This document shows positions 10,227-17,725 of a DNA stretch of 64,000 nucleotides, in pieces. This DNA comes from Desertimonas sp963786985 (lineage in GTDB: Bacteria > Actinomycetota > Acidimicrobiia > Acidimicrobiales > Ilumatobacteraceae), in assembly GCA_963786985.1 (NCBI GenBank), contig CAWBBL010000018.1, forward strand, positions 1-64,000. Reading direction: 5' to 3'. The notes below the pieces were generated by a model, which had not been told where the DNA came from, searched no databases, and was given only the letters and a program-made list of their open reading frames with translations. Numbering within the stretch: position 1 is the stretch's first letter; every line of letters starts with the position of its first letter. The position numbers and the translations under genes were made by a program.

Positions 10227-10664
10227 CTACGAATGGAAGTTGACACCGGCGGCGATCTCGGCGATGAGGACGAGCGCGACGACCCAGTCGACGCAGGCGC
10301 AAAACGGTGGCCACCAGCGGGTGTTGACGACGAAGTGGTGGCGCTCCTGCCACAAGTCCTTGAGGCCGTGCCCGACGTAACCGACGACGAGCAGCCAGGC
10401 CGTTGCTGTGATCGACAGCGAGGCAAGCACGACGAAGACGGCGGCGACCACGCATTCGATGGCGATGACGTGCCGGCGGCCGTCGGCAACGGCGAAACCC
10501 ACGTAGACCGCGGCGATCACACCGAGCCCCAGGGCGTACACCGTTGCCGGTTCGAGCCACGCAAATCCGAGCGGCGACGCCGCCTGGATCACCCCGACGG
10601 CGAACCCCCACAGGACCGGCCCTCGCAGCGACCGCGTCGCCTGAGCAGCGTCGAGGTCAATCAT
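10227..10664 (-). CDS. small four-helix membrane protein in the metal-resistance cluster
   Basis: The protein has 145 residues from an ATG at 10664. Hydrophobic segments lie roughly at residues 16-32, 40-60, 70-95 and 118-140. A polar loop holds GHGLKDLWQERHHF, with several His residues that might bind metal. I do not recognise the family with certainty; it resembles small actinobacterial membrane proteins found beside copper genes. It lies 25 bases upstream of the multicopper oxidase on the same strand and downstream of the DUF3703 gene, so the three are probably co-transcribed. Confidence 0.7.
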   Translation of the reverse strand: MIDLDAAQATRSLRGPVLWGFAVGVIQAASPLGFAWLEPATVYALGLGVIAAVYVGFAVADGRRHVIAIECVVAAVFVVLASLSITATAWLLVVGYVGHGLKDLWQERHHFVVNTRWWPPFCACVDWVVALVLIAEIAAGVNFHS

Positions 10665-10759
10665 CGTGCCTGCTCAATGTCGACGACCTCGCCGCCGACA
10701 GACGTGGTCGGCGCCTGCGATCCACCGTCATCGCCGCGTTCGAGTACGAGCAGGAGCGA

Positions 10760-11113
10760 TCACGGGCCGTTGAGAACCGCTCGCAGGTCGTCAGGTATCG
10801 GCATCGGCTGCAGCGCGTTGACGTTGGCTCCGCCGGTGTTGCCGACGGGATAGCGTCCCGTCCACGTCCCGGGAGCGGCGACGACCAGACGGACGAGCTG
10901 ACCGATGATCTCGTGCCGATCGCGACGCCGGACGCCGTAGCCGAGCATCGCCACGTGGGTGCGCACATGCGCAACTGCCATCGGCTGGCTGAGCACATGC
11001 GCACGCTCGAGATGTCGCCACTCGTCGGCGACATCGCCCCGGCGTCTCGCCGCCCGCGCCTCGGCTCGCTCCTTGGCCCAGTGTTCCGTCAGCTCGGTGT
11101 GCTTCGATCTCAT
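10760..11113 (-). CDS. DUF3703 family protein
   Basis: The 117-residue protein starts at ATG 11113. It contains the family's hallmark pattern: a helical ERAHVLSQP segment, HVRTHVAMLG, and a C-terminal block GTWTGRYPVGNTGGANV followed by MPIPDDL. The biochemical function of DUF3703 is unknown. From family knowledge, members tend to sit beside metal-related genes, which agrees with the multicopper oxidase here. The start is supported by complete family length, and the next gene on the same strand begins about 95 bases downstream. Confidence 0.8.
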   Translation of the reverse strand: MRSKHTELTEHWAKERAEARAARRRGDVADEWRHLERAHVLSQPMAVAHVRTHVAMLGYGVRRRDRHEIIGQLVRLVVAAPGTWTGRYPVGNTGGANVNALQPMPIPDDLRAVLNGP

Positions 11114-11648
11114 GTCATGTCACTCGACTTCCTCACGACGGGGCTCGTGATCCGACTGGATCCAGTGCTGGAGGAAGGAGGAGGAAAGAGAACGTGACCG
11201 TCTGGGTGAAGCGTACCGCGCTGCGGAGGTTCTTCTGTCTGGGATAGACGTCAGGTGGACCACGTGGTGAGGACGGTGGCGAACCCTGTGGTTCCAGATC
11301 CCTCCACATCAGCTCGTCCGGCACCCGGGGATGTGTCCGAAATCTTCACGACTATGCCGTCCCGTCCTCGATCGCTGGCTCGAACCCGCGTTGCCAGCCG
11401 ACCCGGCTATCGAGTGCCTGCTCCATTTGGACGCTCCCAATCGCCGATCGGTCGCCCCTACGTTGCCGCTAGCGCTGTCGTGCTCGCCGGGGAATCGAAC
11501 GCAGAACTGCCTGAGCTCAGCACAGCGTCCCCCACTCGTGCAGACCCGGCGAGCGCGCCCCGAATGTTCACACCGAATGCCGCCTCGCGAGCGCGACGAG
11601 CCGCGCCAGAACGGCATCTCGGGCTTGATTCACGGCGAAGATGTCTCG
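11114..11648. other. gene-poor interval upstream of the TrmO-like gene
   Basis: This stretch of about 535 bases has open frames on both strands, but their translations are Arg/Ser-rich and match no domain. A purine-rich GGAGGAAGGAGGAGGAAAG run near 11170-11190 is the only composition feature. Dispersed repeat copy C (11575-11619) lies at its right end. I see no gene I can support. Confidence 0.4.
11575..11619. repeat. dispersed palindromic repeat, copy C
   Basis: GAATGCCG at 11575 and CGCGCCAGAACGGCATCT ending at 11619 bound this copy. It lies just upstream of the TrmO-like gene (start 11649); copy D lies just after that gene's end. Confidence 0.55.
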
Positions 11649-12065
11649 ATGACCGAAGACGCCTACGAGCTGCATCCAATTGGGTGGGTCGAGTCCTCGC
11701 TCGTCGACCCCGACGCCGCTCCGAAGCAGGGCGACGAGGGAGCGCCAGATGCGGACCTCATGTTCAACTCCGATGTCGCCGAAGGGATCAAGGATCTGCA
11801 CGTCGGCGAGGAGCTCATCGTGCTGACTTGGCTCCATCGAGCCCGGCGCGACGTACTGGCCGTGCGTCCCCGTGACGACGACCGCAACCCGCTGCATGGT
11901 GTATTCAGCACGCGAGCTGCCGACCGTCCGAACCCGGTCGGGCTTCATCGCGTTGTGATCGTGTCAATCGATGGCCTGAGGGTCCGGGTGCGGAACCTCG
12001 AGGCCCTTGACGGCACGCCCGTCATCGATGTCAAGCCCATCCTCGGGCCGGTCGGCGAGCGCTGA
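11649..12065 (+). CDS. trmO: TrmO/TsaA-like tRNA-methyltransferase domain protein
   Basis: The protein has 138 residues, starting at ATG 11649 (MTEDAYELHPIGWVESSL). It shows the UPF0066/TsaA beta-barrel pattern: an N-terminal PIGWVES strand, LIVLTWLHRARRD, then HGVFSTRAADRPNPVGLHRV (the conserved R-x-x-x-R-P-N-P-h-G SAM-binding motif) and DGTPVIDVKP. Family role: SAM-dependent N6-methylation of t6A37 in tRNA-Thr for TrmO. Short members like this lack the C-terminal domain of E. coli TrmO, so activity on tRNA is inferred. It is flanked on both sides by copies of the GAATGCCG repeat. Confidence 0.8.
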   Translation: MTEDAYELHPIGWVESSLVDPDAAPKQGDEGAPDADLMFNSDVAEGIKDLHVGEELIVLTWLHRARRDVLAVRPRDDDRNPLHGVFSTRAADRPNPVGLHRVVIVSIDGLRVRVRNLEALDGTPVIDVKPILGPVGER

Positions 12066-12073
12066 CGCAACGC

Positions 12074-12091
12074 GCGGCCGCCGGCGGCCGC
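12074..12091. terminator. perfect GC palindrome after the TrmO-like gene
   Basis: GCGGCCGCCGGCGGCCGC is an 18-base perfect palindrome located 9 bases after the stop at 12065. There is no T-tract, so it is only a candidate terminator for the plus-strand gene (and possibly for the convergent kinase gene). Confidence 0.35.
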
Positions 12092-12106
12092 CAGAACGAC
12101 GGCACC

Positions 12107-12150
12107 GAACGCCGGCTGGGCGCCGGGGGACGCCGCGCCAGAACGGCATC
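12107..12150. repeat. dispersed palindromic repeat, copy D
   Basis: It opens with GAACGCCG and closes with CGCGCCAGAACGGCATC. The right arm is identical to that of copy C over CGCGCCAGAACGGCATC. It lies between convergent genes. Confidence 0.55.
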
Positions 12151-12230
12151 GATGTCGTGGTGATCCTGACTGCAGGGCTCCGGCGTCTCTGAGCACGCGA
12201 AGCGGGGCCTCGGCCTCGGTGGTCGATCGA

Positions 12231-13043
12231 TCAGCCGAGGGCGTCGGCGAATCGGTCGCGGTGGGCGGTGAACCAGGCTCGGCGGCGGTCGAACTTGGCC
12301 ATGCCGCCGGTCGCCTCGACCATCTGGCGGAAGGCCACGTTGCCTTCGTCGAGGCGGCGCTGCAGGAACTGGCCGCCGCGCTGTACACCGTCGGCGAGCG
12401 CGTCCAACAACTCGGTGCGGTCGGGCGGCAGACCGTAGGCGTCGGCAACGACCCGCAGCCGCCGCATCGGATCGAAGGGCCCGCGCCGTCCGAGCAGGGC
12501 GGCGTCCTCGTCGGTGTCGATCGGTACGTTCATCGTGGCGAAGGTGGAGAGGTCGTGGACACGCCGGCCGGGTGCCGCGAAGTCGAAGTCGAGCAGCCCG
12601 ACAGCGACCTGGTCGCGGTACACGAGGTTCTCCAAGCAGACGTCGTTGTGGCAAATCACCAAGTCGACGGCGCGGGCAATGCCGGCGTCTGGGTCGGCCA
12701 TCTCGTCGCTCCAAGTGGCCCACGACGGCGCCACGTAGCGAGCACTGACGTCATGCATCCGACGGAGCAGGGCGGCCGCCGTCGCCAGCGCCATGTCGCT
12801 CTGCGCCCACGCCGGGTAGGGCGGGACGGCGACGTCGCCAGCGATGTACGAGAGCCGCTCGCGACCGTCTGGATCGACGCCGATCGGCTGACTGGCGGCC
12901 TCGAAGCCCTCATCGCGCAGAAAGCGGAGGAACGCGTGGACCGTCGGCGTGTGCGCGGTCACCGGTCGCAGCACGTGATCGCCATCGCGCAGCACGGCTC
13001 CAGCGTTTGCGATCCCACCGCCGAGCACTTCGATGTCGGCCAC
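12231..13043 (-). CDS. aminoglycoside phosphotransferase (APH) family kinase
   Basis: The protein has 270 residues from ATG 13043 (MADIEVLGGGIANAGAVLRDG). The N-lobe begins with a glycine-rich segment. The C-lobe has the catalytic loop ICHNDVCLENL (H-x-D-x-x-x-x-N Brenner motif) followed by GLLDFDFAAPG (metal-binding DFD). Family members phosphorylate small hydroxyl compounds, or proteins in some cases. The substrate is unknown and antibiotic resistance should not be assumed. The start is close to the end of a degenerate ABC-transporter gene that reads into it. It converges on the TrmO-like gene. Confidence 0.8.
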   Translation of the reverse strand: MADIEVLGGGIANAGAVLRDGDHVLRPVTAHTPTVHAFLRFLRDEGFEAASQPIGVDPDGRERLSYIAGDVAVPPYPAWAQSDMALATAAALLRRMHDVSARYVAPSWATWSDEMADPDAGIARAVDLVICHNDVCLENLVYRDQVAVGLLDFDFAAPGRRVHDLSTFATMNVPIDTDEDAALLGRRGPFDPMRRLRVVADAYGLPPDRTELLDALADGVQRGGQFLQRRLDEGNVAFRQMVEATGGMAKFDRRRAWFTAHRDRFADALG

Positions 13044-13054
13044 GACTCGGAGGG

Positions 13055-14210
13055 TACAGACCGGTCACCGTCGCCGAAGCTCGAACCCACATCCCCAGGA
13101 TGCTGACAACCGGTGCGGCGACGACCTCTGGCTCGCGGATCACGGCTTGTGGCTGGCCGTCGGCCAGCAGCCGCCCGCGGTCGAGCACGATCACTAGCGT
13201 CGCCAGTTGATTGAGGTCGCGTAGCAGGTGCTCGACGATCACGATCGTGATCCCGGATTGGTGGATGCGTCGCACGACCTCGACGGCCCGATCGATTTCG
13301 GCCGGGTTGAGCCCGGCGAGCGCCTCGTCGAGCAGCAGCACCTGTGGACTGGAGGCGATCGCCCGCGCCATCTCCAGCAGCTGGCGTTCGTGGAGGTTGA
13401 TCTCGGCGGGGTAGGCGTCGGCGCGGCCGGCGAGGCCGACGAAGTCGAGGTGCGTCTGAGCGGACGCTCGCGCTGGGGCGATCGTCGCGGCGCCCGGCCG
13501 AACATGATCGCCATGGCCACGTTGTCACGCACCGTCATCGACGCCAATGGTTGCGGGATCTGGTAGGTCCGAGCGACGCCCGCGTGGGCTACTCGGTGAG
13601 GGGGGAGCTTGCCGAGTTGATGCGGACCGACCGAGATCGTGCCCCGTGTCGAGCGCAAACTCCCGGACAGAAGGTTGACTACCGTCGTCTTGCCCGATCC
13701 ATTGGGGCCGACGAGCCCGACCAGCTCGCCGGTCGAGATCGTCAGGGTCAAGCGGTCGAGGGCGCGCACGCCACCGAAGTTCCGCGACAGCTCGACGCAC
13801 TCGACGATCGGTGTCGCCTCACGCGATGCGGGAACACCCGCGCCCTCCGGCCCGGTCGCCTCGCCCCGCTCCGATCCGGCTGACGCAAGCAGCGCAGGCT
13901 GTACGACCAACTGCGCGGGCTGACGACCGTGCGACACGCTGCCCGGCCAGAGCGCGACGACCGCTGCGCCGACGACGCCGACGCCGACCCAGTCGAGCAG
14001 TTCGTCGGTCCGACCGATTACCGCCGAACCGACGGCGAAGACGGCAAAGCCGGCGAGGGAGGGGAGAGGTCGCGCCCGCAGGCGGGCCTGCAGCCCTTCC
14101 GGCGCGGCGACCACGACGAAAGCGAGGATCGCCCCGAAGATGATCAACCGCCAGCCCTCGAAGCCGGCGACCGTGAGACGGTCCTGGAGGGCTCGCCCAG
14201 CTGGGTCCCT
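13055..14210 (-). pseudogene. truncated LivM permease tail joined to a frameshifted LivG-type ABC ATPase
   Basis: From about 14205 the minus strand encodes the last stretch of a branched-chain amino acid ABC permease (ALQDRLTVAGFEGWRLIIFG, then PEGLQ). It continues in frame into an ATP-binding domain with Walker A VGPNGSGKTTVVNLL and Q-loop ARTYQIPQPLA. Near 13495 a one-base loss shifts the frame. The second half carries an LHERQLLEMARAI signature region, Walker B VLLLDEALAGLNP and the switch His VIVEHLL, in the frame covering 13371 and downward. The 3' end is unclear (about 13055-13070, or reading through into the kinase gene). The permease N-terminus and the other Liv genes are absent, and the truncation abuts an integrase remnant, so this is transporter debris at the edge of the integration site. 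Confidence 0.75.
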
Positions 14211-14335
14211 TGCCAGCGCATCCAGTGGCGGAGGTGGCGGACGTACTCGTCGACCGTTGATCTACGTCGTACTTTCCTACACCCGCTGCACCACCACGTG
14301 ACGAAGGCATCGAGATCGGCCTCGAAGGTATCCAA
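14210..14335 (-). pseudogene. N-terminal fragment of a tyrosine recombinase (outside the left att repeat)
   Basis: About 42 residues starting near a TTG at 14335 give LDAFVTWWCSGCRKVRRRST then VDEYVRHLRHWMRW. This is the helical core-binding (SAM-like) domain pattern seen at the N-terminus of phage-type integrases. It then runs straight into the LivM remnant near 14205. No catalytic domain follows. It lies about 90 bases left of the 45-bp tRNA-derived repeat at 14428, so it is outside the present island and likely left by an earlier insertion at the same tRNA site. Confidence 0.45.
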
Positions 14336-14427
14336 TCCGGCTCCAGTAAAGGTGATGCTCCCGACCCCGCGGGAGCGATTTTTGTCCTTGCTGGAGCTGT
14401 CAGAAAGGGCCCTCTACCAGGCACTTC

Positions 14428-14472
14428 GAGCGGACGACGGGATTCGAACCCGCGACCCTCACCTTGGCAAGG
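14428..14472 (-). repeat. attachment-site direct repeat (left), duplicate of the tRNA-Gly 3' part
   Basis: Forty-five bases, from GAGCGGACGACGG to CACCTTGGCAAGG, are identical to 31277-31321. They correspond to the anticodon arm through the acceptor stem of the tRNA-Gly(GCC) gene. The 5' half of a tRNA is missing here, so it is not a functional tRNA. It marks the distal end of the island. Confidence 0.9.
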
Positions 14473-14755
14473 CCATGGTTTTCGTCCGACTGGTCAGCCC
14501 AGGTCCGTTAAGCAGGTTCGGCTCCTTCGGTTCGTCCGCCCAATCCGTAGCGTCCGCTCCCCACGGCCCACGTAGTTCAACGCGTTAAACAATCTACGAA
14601 CCGTCGCGGGCCGGCGTTCCCGGAAAGCCACGGGTCTCCCTCGCGTAGGGGATTGTCGGGCACGACGTACGGGCCGATAGCGGACGCGCAGTCGAGTCGA
14701 GGTGCTGCGAACTGGGCGGCCGAGGCTGGACCGGGGGCGGCGGGCAAGTCCGTCG
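14473..14755. other. island left-end non-coding stretch
   Basis: No supported gene lies between the left att repeat and the stop codon of the hydratase at 14756. Short Arg-rich frames only. The boundary sequence AAGGCCATGG diverges from the tRNA copy right after the repeat, as expected at an att junction. Confidence 0.4.
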
Positions 14756-15628
14756 TCAGTCAAACGCCACCGTGACTCTGCCGAACGGTCCGAAGTCGGC
14801 CACGCACGAATCACCCGCGCCGACCTCGAACACATCGGTCGCCACGCCGGTCGTGACGACGTCGCCGCGACGCAGTCGTAAGCCGAACCGGGGCAACTCA
14901 TCGGCCAGCCACGCCATCACGTTGAGCGGATGACCGAGCACCGCCGCGCCCGAGCCGGTCGTGACGAGCGCGCCGTCGCGGGTGACCGACACCGCCGACG
15001 CGGCGAGGTCGCGGCCGCGCCAGTCCGTGACCGGCTCGCCACGGAGCCACCAACCGTGGATCGCGTTGTCGGCGGCGATGCGCAACGCACCGACCGCCCA
15101 CGAATCGAACCGGTAGTCGACGATCTCGATGCCCGGAATCAGCGCGTCGATGTGCTCTGCGATCGTGGCCTGCGTGTGGCCACTGTCGACGGGTTCGACA
15201 TCGGCGCCGACGCGGAAGGCGAACTCGGCCTCGATCACTCGACGTGTGAACTGGTCGGCCGCGAGCGTCGTGCCGCTTGGCGAGGTGGTCTGCGACATCA
15301 GCCGGCCGAATACCGGGCGATCGATCTGCAGAGCAGCCTGCGCAATCTTGCTGGTGCACGCGACCTTGTAGCCGATGCACCGCCCACCAGCCTGCGCCAC
15401 AAGGGCAGCGACCACGCGGTGTTGGATCGCGTACGCGTCGATCAACGTCTCGGGCCGCAGCGGCACCGGCAGGTCGGGCACCACTCGACGGTTCGCCCGC
15501 ATGTCGAGCAACTCCGTCGCAGCCTCGCCGACGACCTCGTCGTTCACGGTGAACAGCCTGCCAAACGGCGATGGCCAACCACCCAAGCCTGTTCCAACCC
15601 CCCACAAGAAGCCGGCGATCCCGGACAA
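14756..15628 (-). CDS. 2-keto-4-pentenoate hydratase / fumarylacetoacetate-hydrolase fold protein
   Basis: The longest frame has 290 residues, but family length and the hydrophobic, unconserved first 27 residues favour a GTG start at 15547 (263 residues, beginning VNDEVVGEAATELLDMR). It shows the MhpD-type pattern: AYAIQHRVVAAL, IGYKVACTS, a metal-ligand EAEFAF segment, IPGIEIVDYRF, and a C-terminal RRGDVVTTGVATDVFEVGAG. Family role: hydration of 2-hydroxypenta-2,4-dienoates in aromatic meta-cleavage, or decarboxylation by the 4-oxalocrotonate branch. No other aromatic-pathway gene lies beside it, so its substrate is open. It is the first gene inside the island from the left. Confidence 0.75.
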   Translation of the reverse strand: MSGIAGFLWGVGTGLGGWPSPFGRLFTVNDEVVGEAATELLDMRANRRVVPDLPVPLRPETLIDAYAIQHRVVAALVAQAGGRCIGYKVACTSKIAQAALQIDRPVFGRLMSQTTSPSGTTLAADQFTRRVIEAEFAFRVGADVEPVDSGHTQATIAEHIDALIPGIEIVDYRFDSWAVGALRIAADNAIHGWWLRGEPVTDWRGRDLAASAVSVTRDGALVTTGSGAAVLGHPLNVMAWLADELPRFGLRLRRGDVVTTGVATDVFEVGAGDSCVADFGPFGRVTVAFD

Positions 15629-16099
15629 CGCGGCGTACGGCTTACTCGCCGCGGAGGGACTGTCCGATTCGTTGTGTAAGCGGGCGTGACGGTCATGGGT
15701 CAGCTGGCGGCCTCGATGCGGTCGCCGCTCCTGATCAGGGCATTCGGTCGCGGTCAGGGTCGGCTGGCGATGTGGACGGCGTCACGACGACCGACTCATC
15801 GTCTCTGGCGCTACGAGGAGCACTTGATTGGCTGTAAGGCGAATGGGGCGGGATCGGCCGAACGTCTTCATTGATGTTAATGAGCGGTTCAGTCGCCGCT
15901 GCGGCACTCGTTGACTCGTTCGAACTCGTAATTCGGGCGGAGCATGGCGAAGAGGTATCGCAGCATCTCCGCCCAGGACTGCAAGTCGTCGGTGCTGCTC
16001 CCACCGAACGCGACGACCGTCGATCCGGGCGGCCAGGCCAGTCGGTCGACGGATCAGCATCAGCCTGCCGCAGCCTGTTGGCCAACGCCACAACGCCTG
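15629..16099. other. intergenic stretch with one small C-terminal-like coding fragment
   Basis: About 470 bases without a full gene. On the minus strand near 15892-16060 a frame of about 54 residues (…STDDLQSWAEMLRYLF then ERVNECRSGD, stop) looks protein-like but has no start and no recognisable family. It may be the tail of a lost gene. The rest has no feature I can support. Confidence 0.35.
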
Positions 16100-17725
16100 T
16101 CAGCGAACGTTCGGACGACGCTGGATCATGTCTGCCGCTTTCTCGGCGATCATCACGACCGGTGAAGCGGTGTTGCCGGACACGATTTTCGGCATGATCG
16201 ATGCGTCGATCACGCGCAGGCCTTCGACACCATGAACCCGCAGGTCCGGTCCGACGACCGCCCGGTCGTCGTTGCCCATCTTGCACGTCCCGACCGGGTG
16301 GAAGATCGTCGTTCCAAGGTTTCCCGCTTCGCGCAATAGTTCCTCATCGGACTCGGCGTCCGGTCCGGGCCGCAGCTCTTCCGGGTGATACCACTGGAGC
16401 GGCCCCGCCGCCATGATGCGACGTGCCTGCCTGACCGACGCTACAGCGACCTGCTTGTCGCGTTCCGCTGTCAGGTAGTTCAGGCGGATCTCGGGCTGCT
16501 CGGCGAGGTCGCGGCTGGCGATATGCGTCGAACCGACGCTGTCGGGGCGAAGATTCACCACGGAGACCGTGATCGCCGGGAACCGGTGCAACGGGTCGCC
16601 GAGCTTGTCGGTCGACAGGGGCTGCACGTGGTACTCGAGATCCGGCGTCTCCATCGACGGATCGGACTTGGTGAACATGCCGAATTGGCTCGGCGCCATC
16701 GACATCGGCCCGCTGCGCGACGATGCGTACTTCAGCCCGATGCGCACTTTGCCGACGGGCGAGTGCACGAGCGTGTTGAGCGTCTTGGCGCCATGCACCT
16801 TGAAGACGGTGCGGATCTGTAGGTGATCCTGCAGATTTTCGCCGACATCCGGATTGTCGTGGACGACGGGGATCCCGCGCTCGGCAAGGATGGACGGCGA
16901 CCCAACGCCCGAAAGCTCGAGAATGCGCGGCGAGTTGATCGCGCCTGCGGCGAGCAGGACCTCCGCATCAGCGAAAGCGTCGTGCATTTCGCTGCCTTGG
17001 CGGTAACGGACGCCGCGGGCTCGCGTGCCTTCGAACAGGATCGTCTCTGTTGGCGCGTGCGTCAGGACACGCAGGTTGGGACGCTTCATCGCCGGTCGAA
17101 GGAAGCCCTTGGCGGTACTCCAGCGCCAACCGTTGCGCTGGTTGACGTCAAAGAAGCCCGTGCCCTCGTTGTCGCCCTGATTGAAATCGTCGCGCGGCAT
17201 GATGCCGAGCTCGGCCGCGCCCGCCTGCACGGCGCGCAGAACGTCCCATGTCAGCCTCTGGCGCGAGACCTTCCACTCGCCGCCCGCGCCGTGGAACGCC
17301 GTCTTTCCGCCATAGTGGTCCTCCGACTTGACGAAATAGGGCAGCACGTCATCCCAACCCCAGCCGATATTTCCCAACTGCCGCCAGCGGTCGTAGTCAC
17401 TTGCCTGTCCGCGCATGTAGATCATGCCGTTCACTGACGTGCAGCCCCCGAGCAGCTTTCCGAGCGGATAGGCCAAGGATCGTCCGTTCAGGCCGGGCTC
17501 AGCGGCGGTCTTCATCCTCCAGTCGGTGCGCGGATTCCCGATGCAGTAGAGATACCCGACAGGAATGTGGACCCAGTGATAGTTGTCGGTGCCGCCTGCC
17601 TCAAGCAGCAGGACGCGAGTCCTGGGGTTGTTTGACAGCCGGTTCGCCAGCACGCATCCGGCCGTTCCAGCTCCGACGATGATGTAGTCGTATCGTCCTT
17701 CGAGCGCAGCGACCTGGGCTCTCAT
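16100..17725 (-). CDS. GMC-family FAD-dependent alcohol/choline-type dehydrogenase
   Basis: The protein has 541 residues from ATG 17725. The N-terminus has the FAD dinucleotide motif IIVGAGTAGCVLANRL (about residues 15-30) and LLLEAGG. The GMC signature GKLLGGCTSVNGMIYMRG is present. The C-terminus carries the catalytic His in HPVGTCKMG and the closing SGNTASPVVMIAEKAADMI. Family role: oxidation of a primary or secondary alcohol to the carbonyl with an FAD cofactor. It is the last gene of the nine-gene operon; its ATG overlaps the kinase stop by 4 bases. In context it probably oxidises a polyol or sugar alcohol that enters or leaves the pathway. No signal peptide is visible, so it should be cytosolic. 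Confidence 0.85.
   Translation of the reverse strand: MRAQVAALEGRYDYIIVGAGTAGCVLANRLSNNPRTRVLLLEAGGTDNYHWVHIPVGYLYCIGNPRTDWRMKTAAEPGLNGRSLAYPLGKLLGGCTSVNGMIYMRGQASDYDRWRQLGNIGWGWDDVLPYFVKSEDHYGGKTAFHGAGGEWKVSRQRLTWDVLRAVQAGAAELGIMPRDDFNQGDNEGTGFFDVNQRNGWRWSTAKGFLRPAMKRPNLRVLTHAPTETILFEGTRARGVRYRQGSEMHDAFADAEVLLAAGAINSPRILELSGVGSPSILAERGIPVVHDNPDVGENLQDHLQIRTVFKVHGAKTLNTLVHSPVGKVRIGLKYASSRSGPMSMAPSQFGMFTKSDPSMETPDLEYHVQPLSTDKLGDPLHRFPAITVSVVNLRPDSVGSTHIASRDLAEQPEIRLNYLTAERDKQVAVASVRQARRIMAAGPLQWYHPEELRPGPDAESDEELLREAGNLGTTIFHPVGTCKMGNDDRAVVGPDLRVHGVEGLRVIDASIMPKIVSGNTASPVVMIAEKAADMIQRRPNVR

Noticed and set aside
14428..14472. possible second tRNA-Gly gene
   Set aside because: Only the 3' part is present; no D-arm or 5' acceptor strand follows. 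Interpreted as an att duplication.
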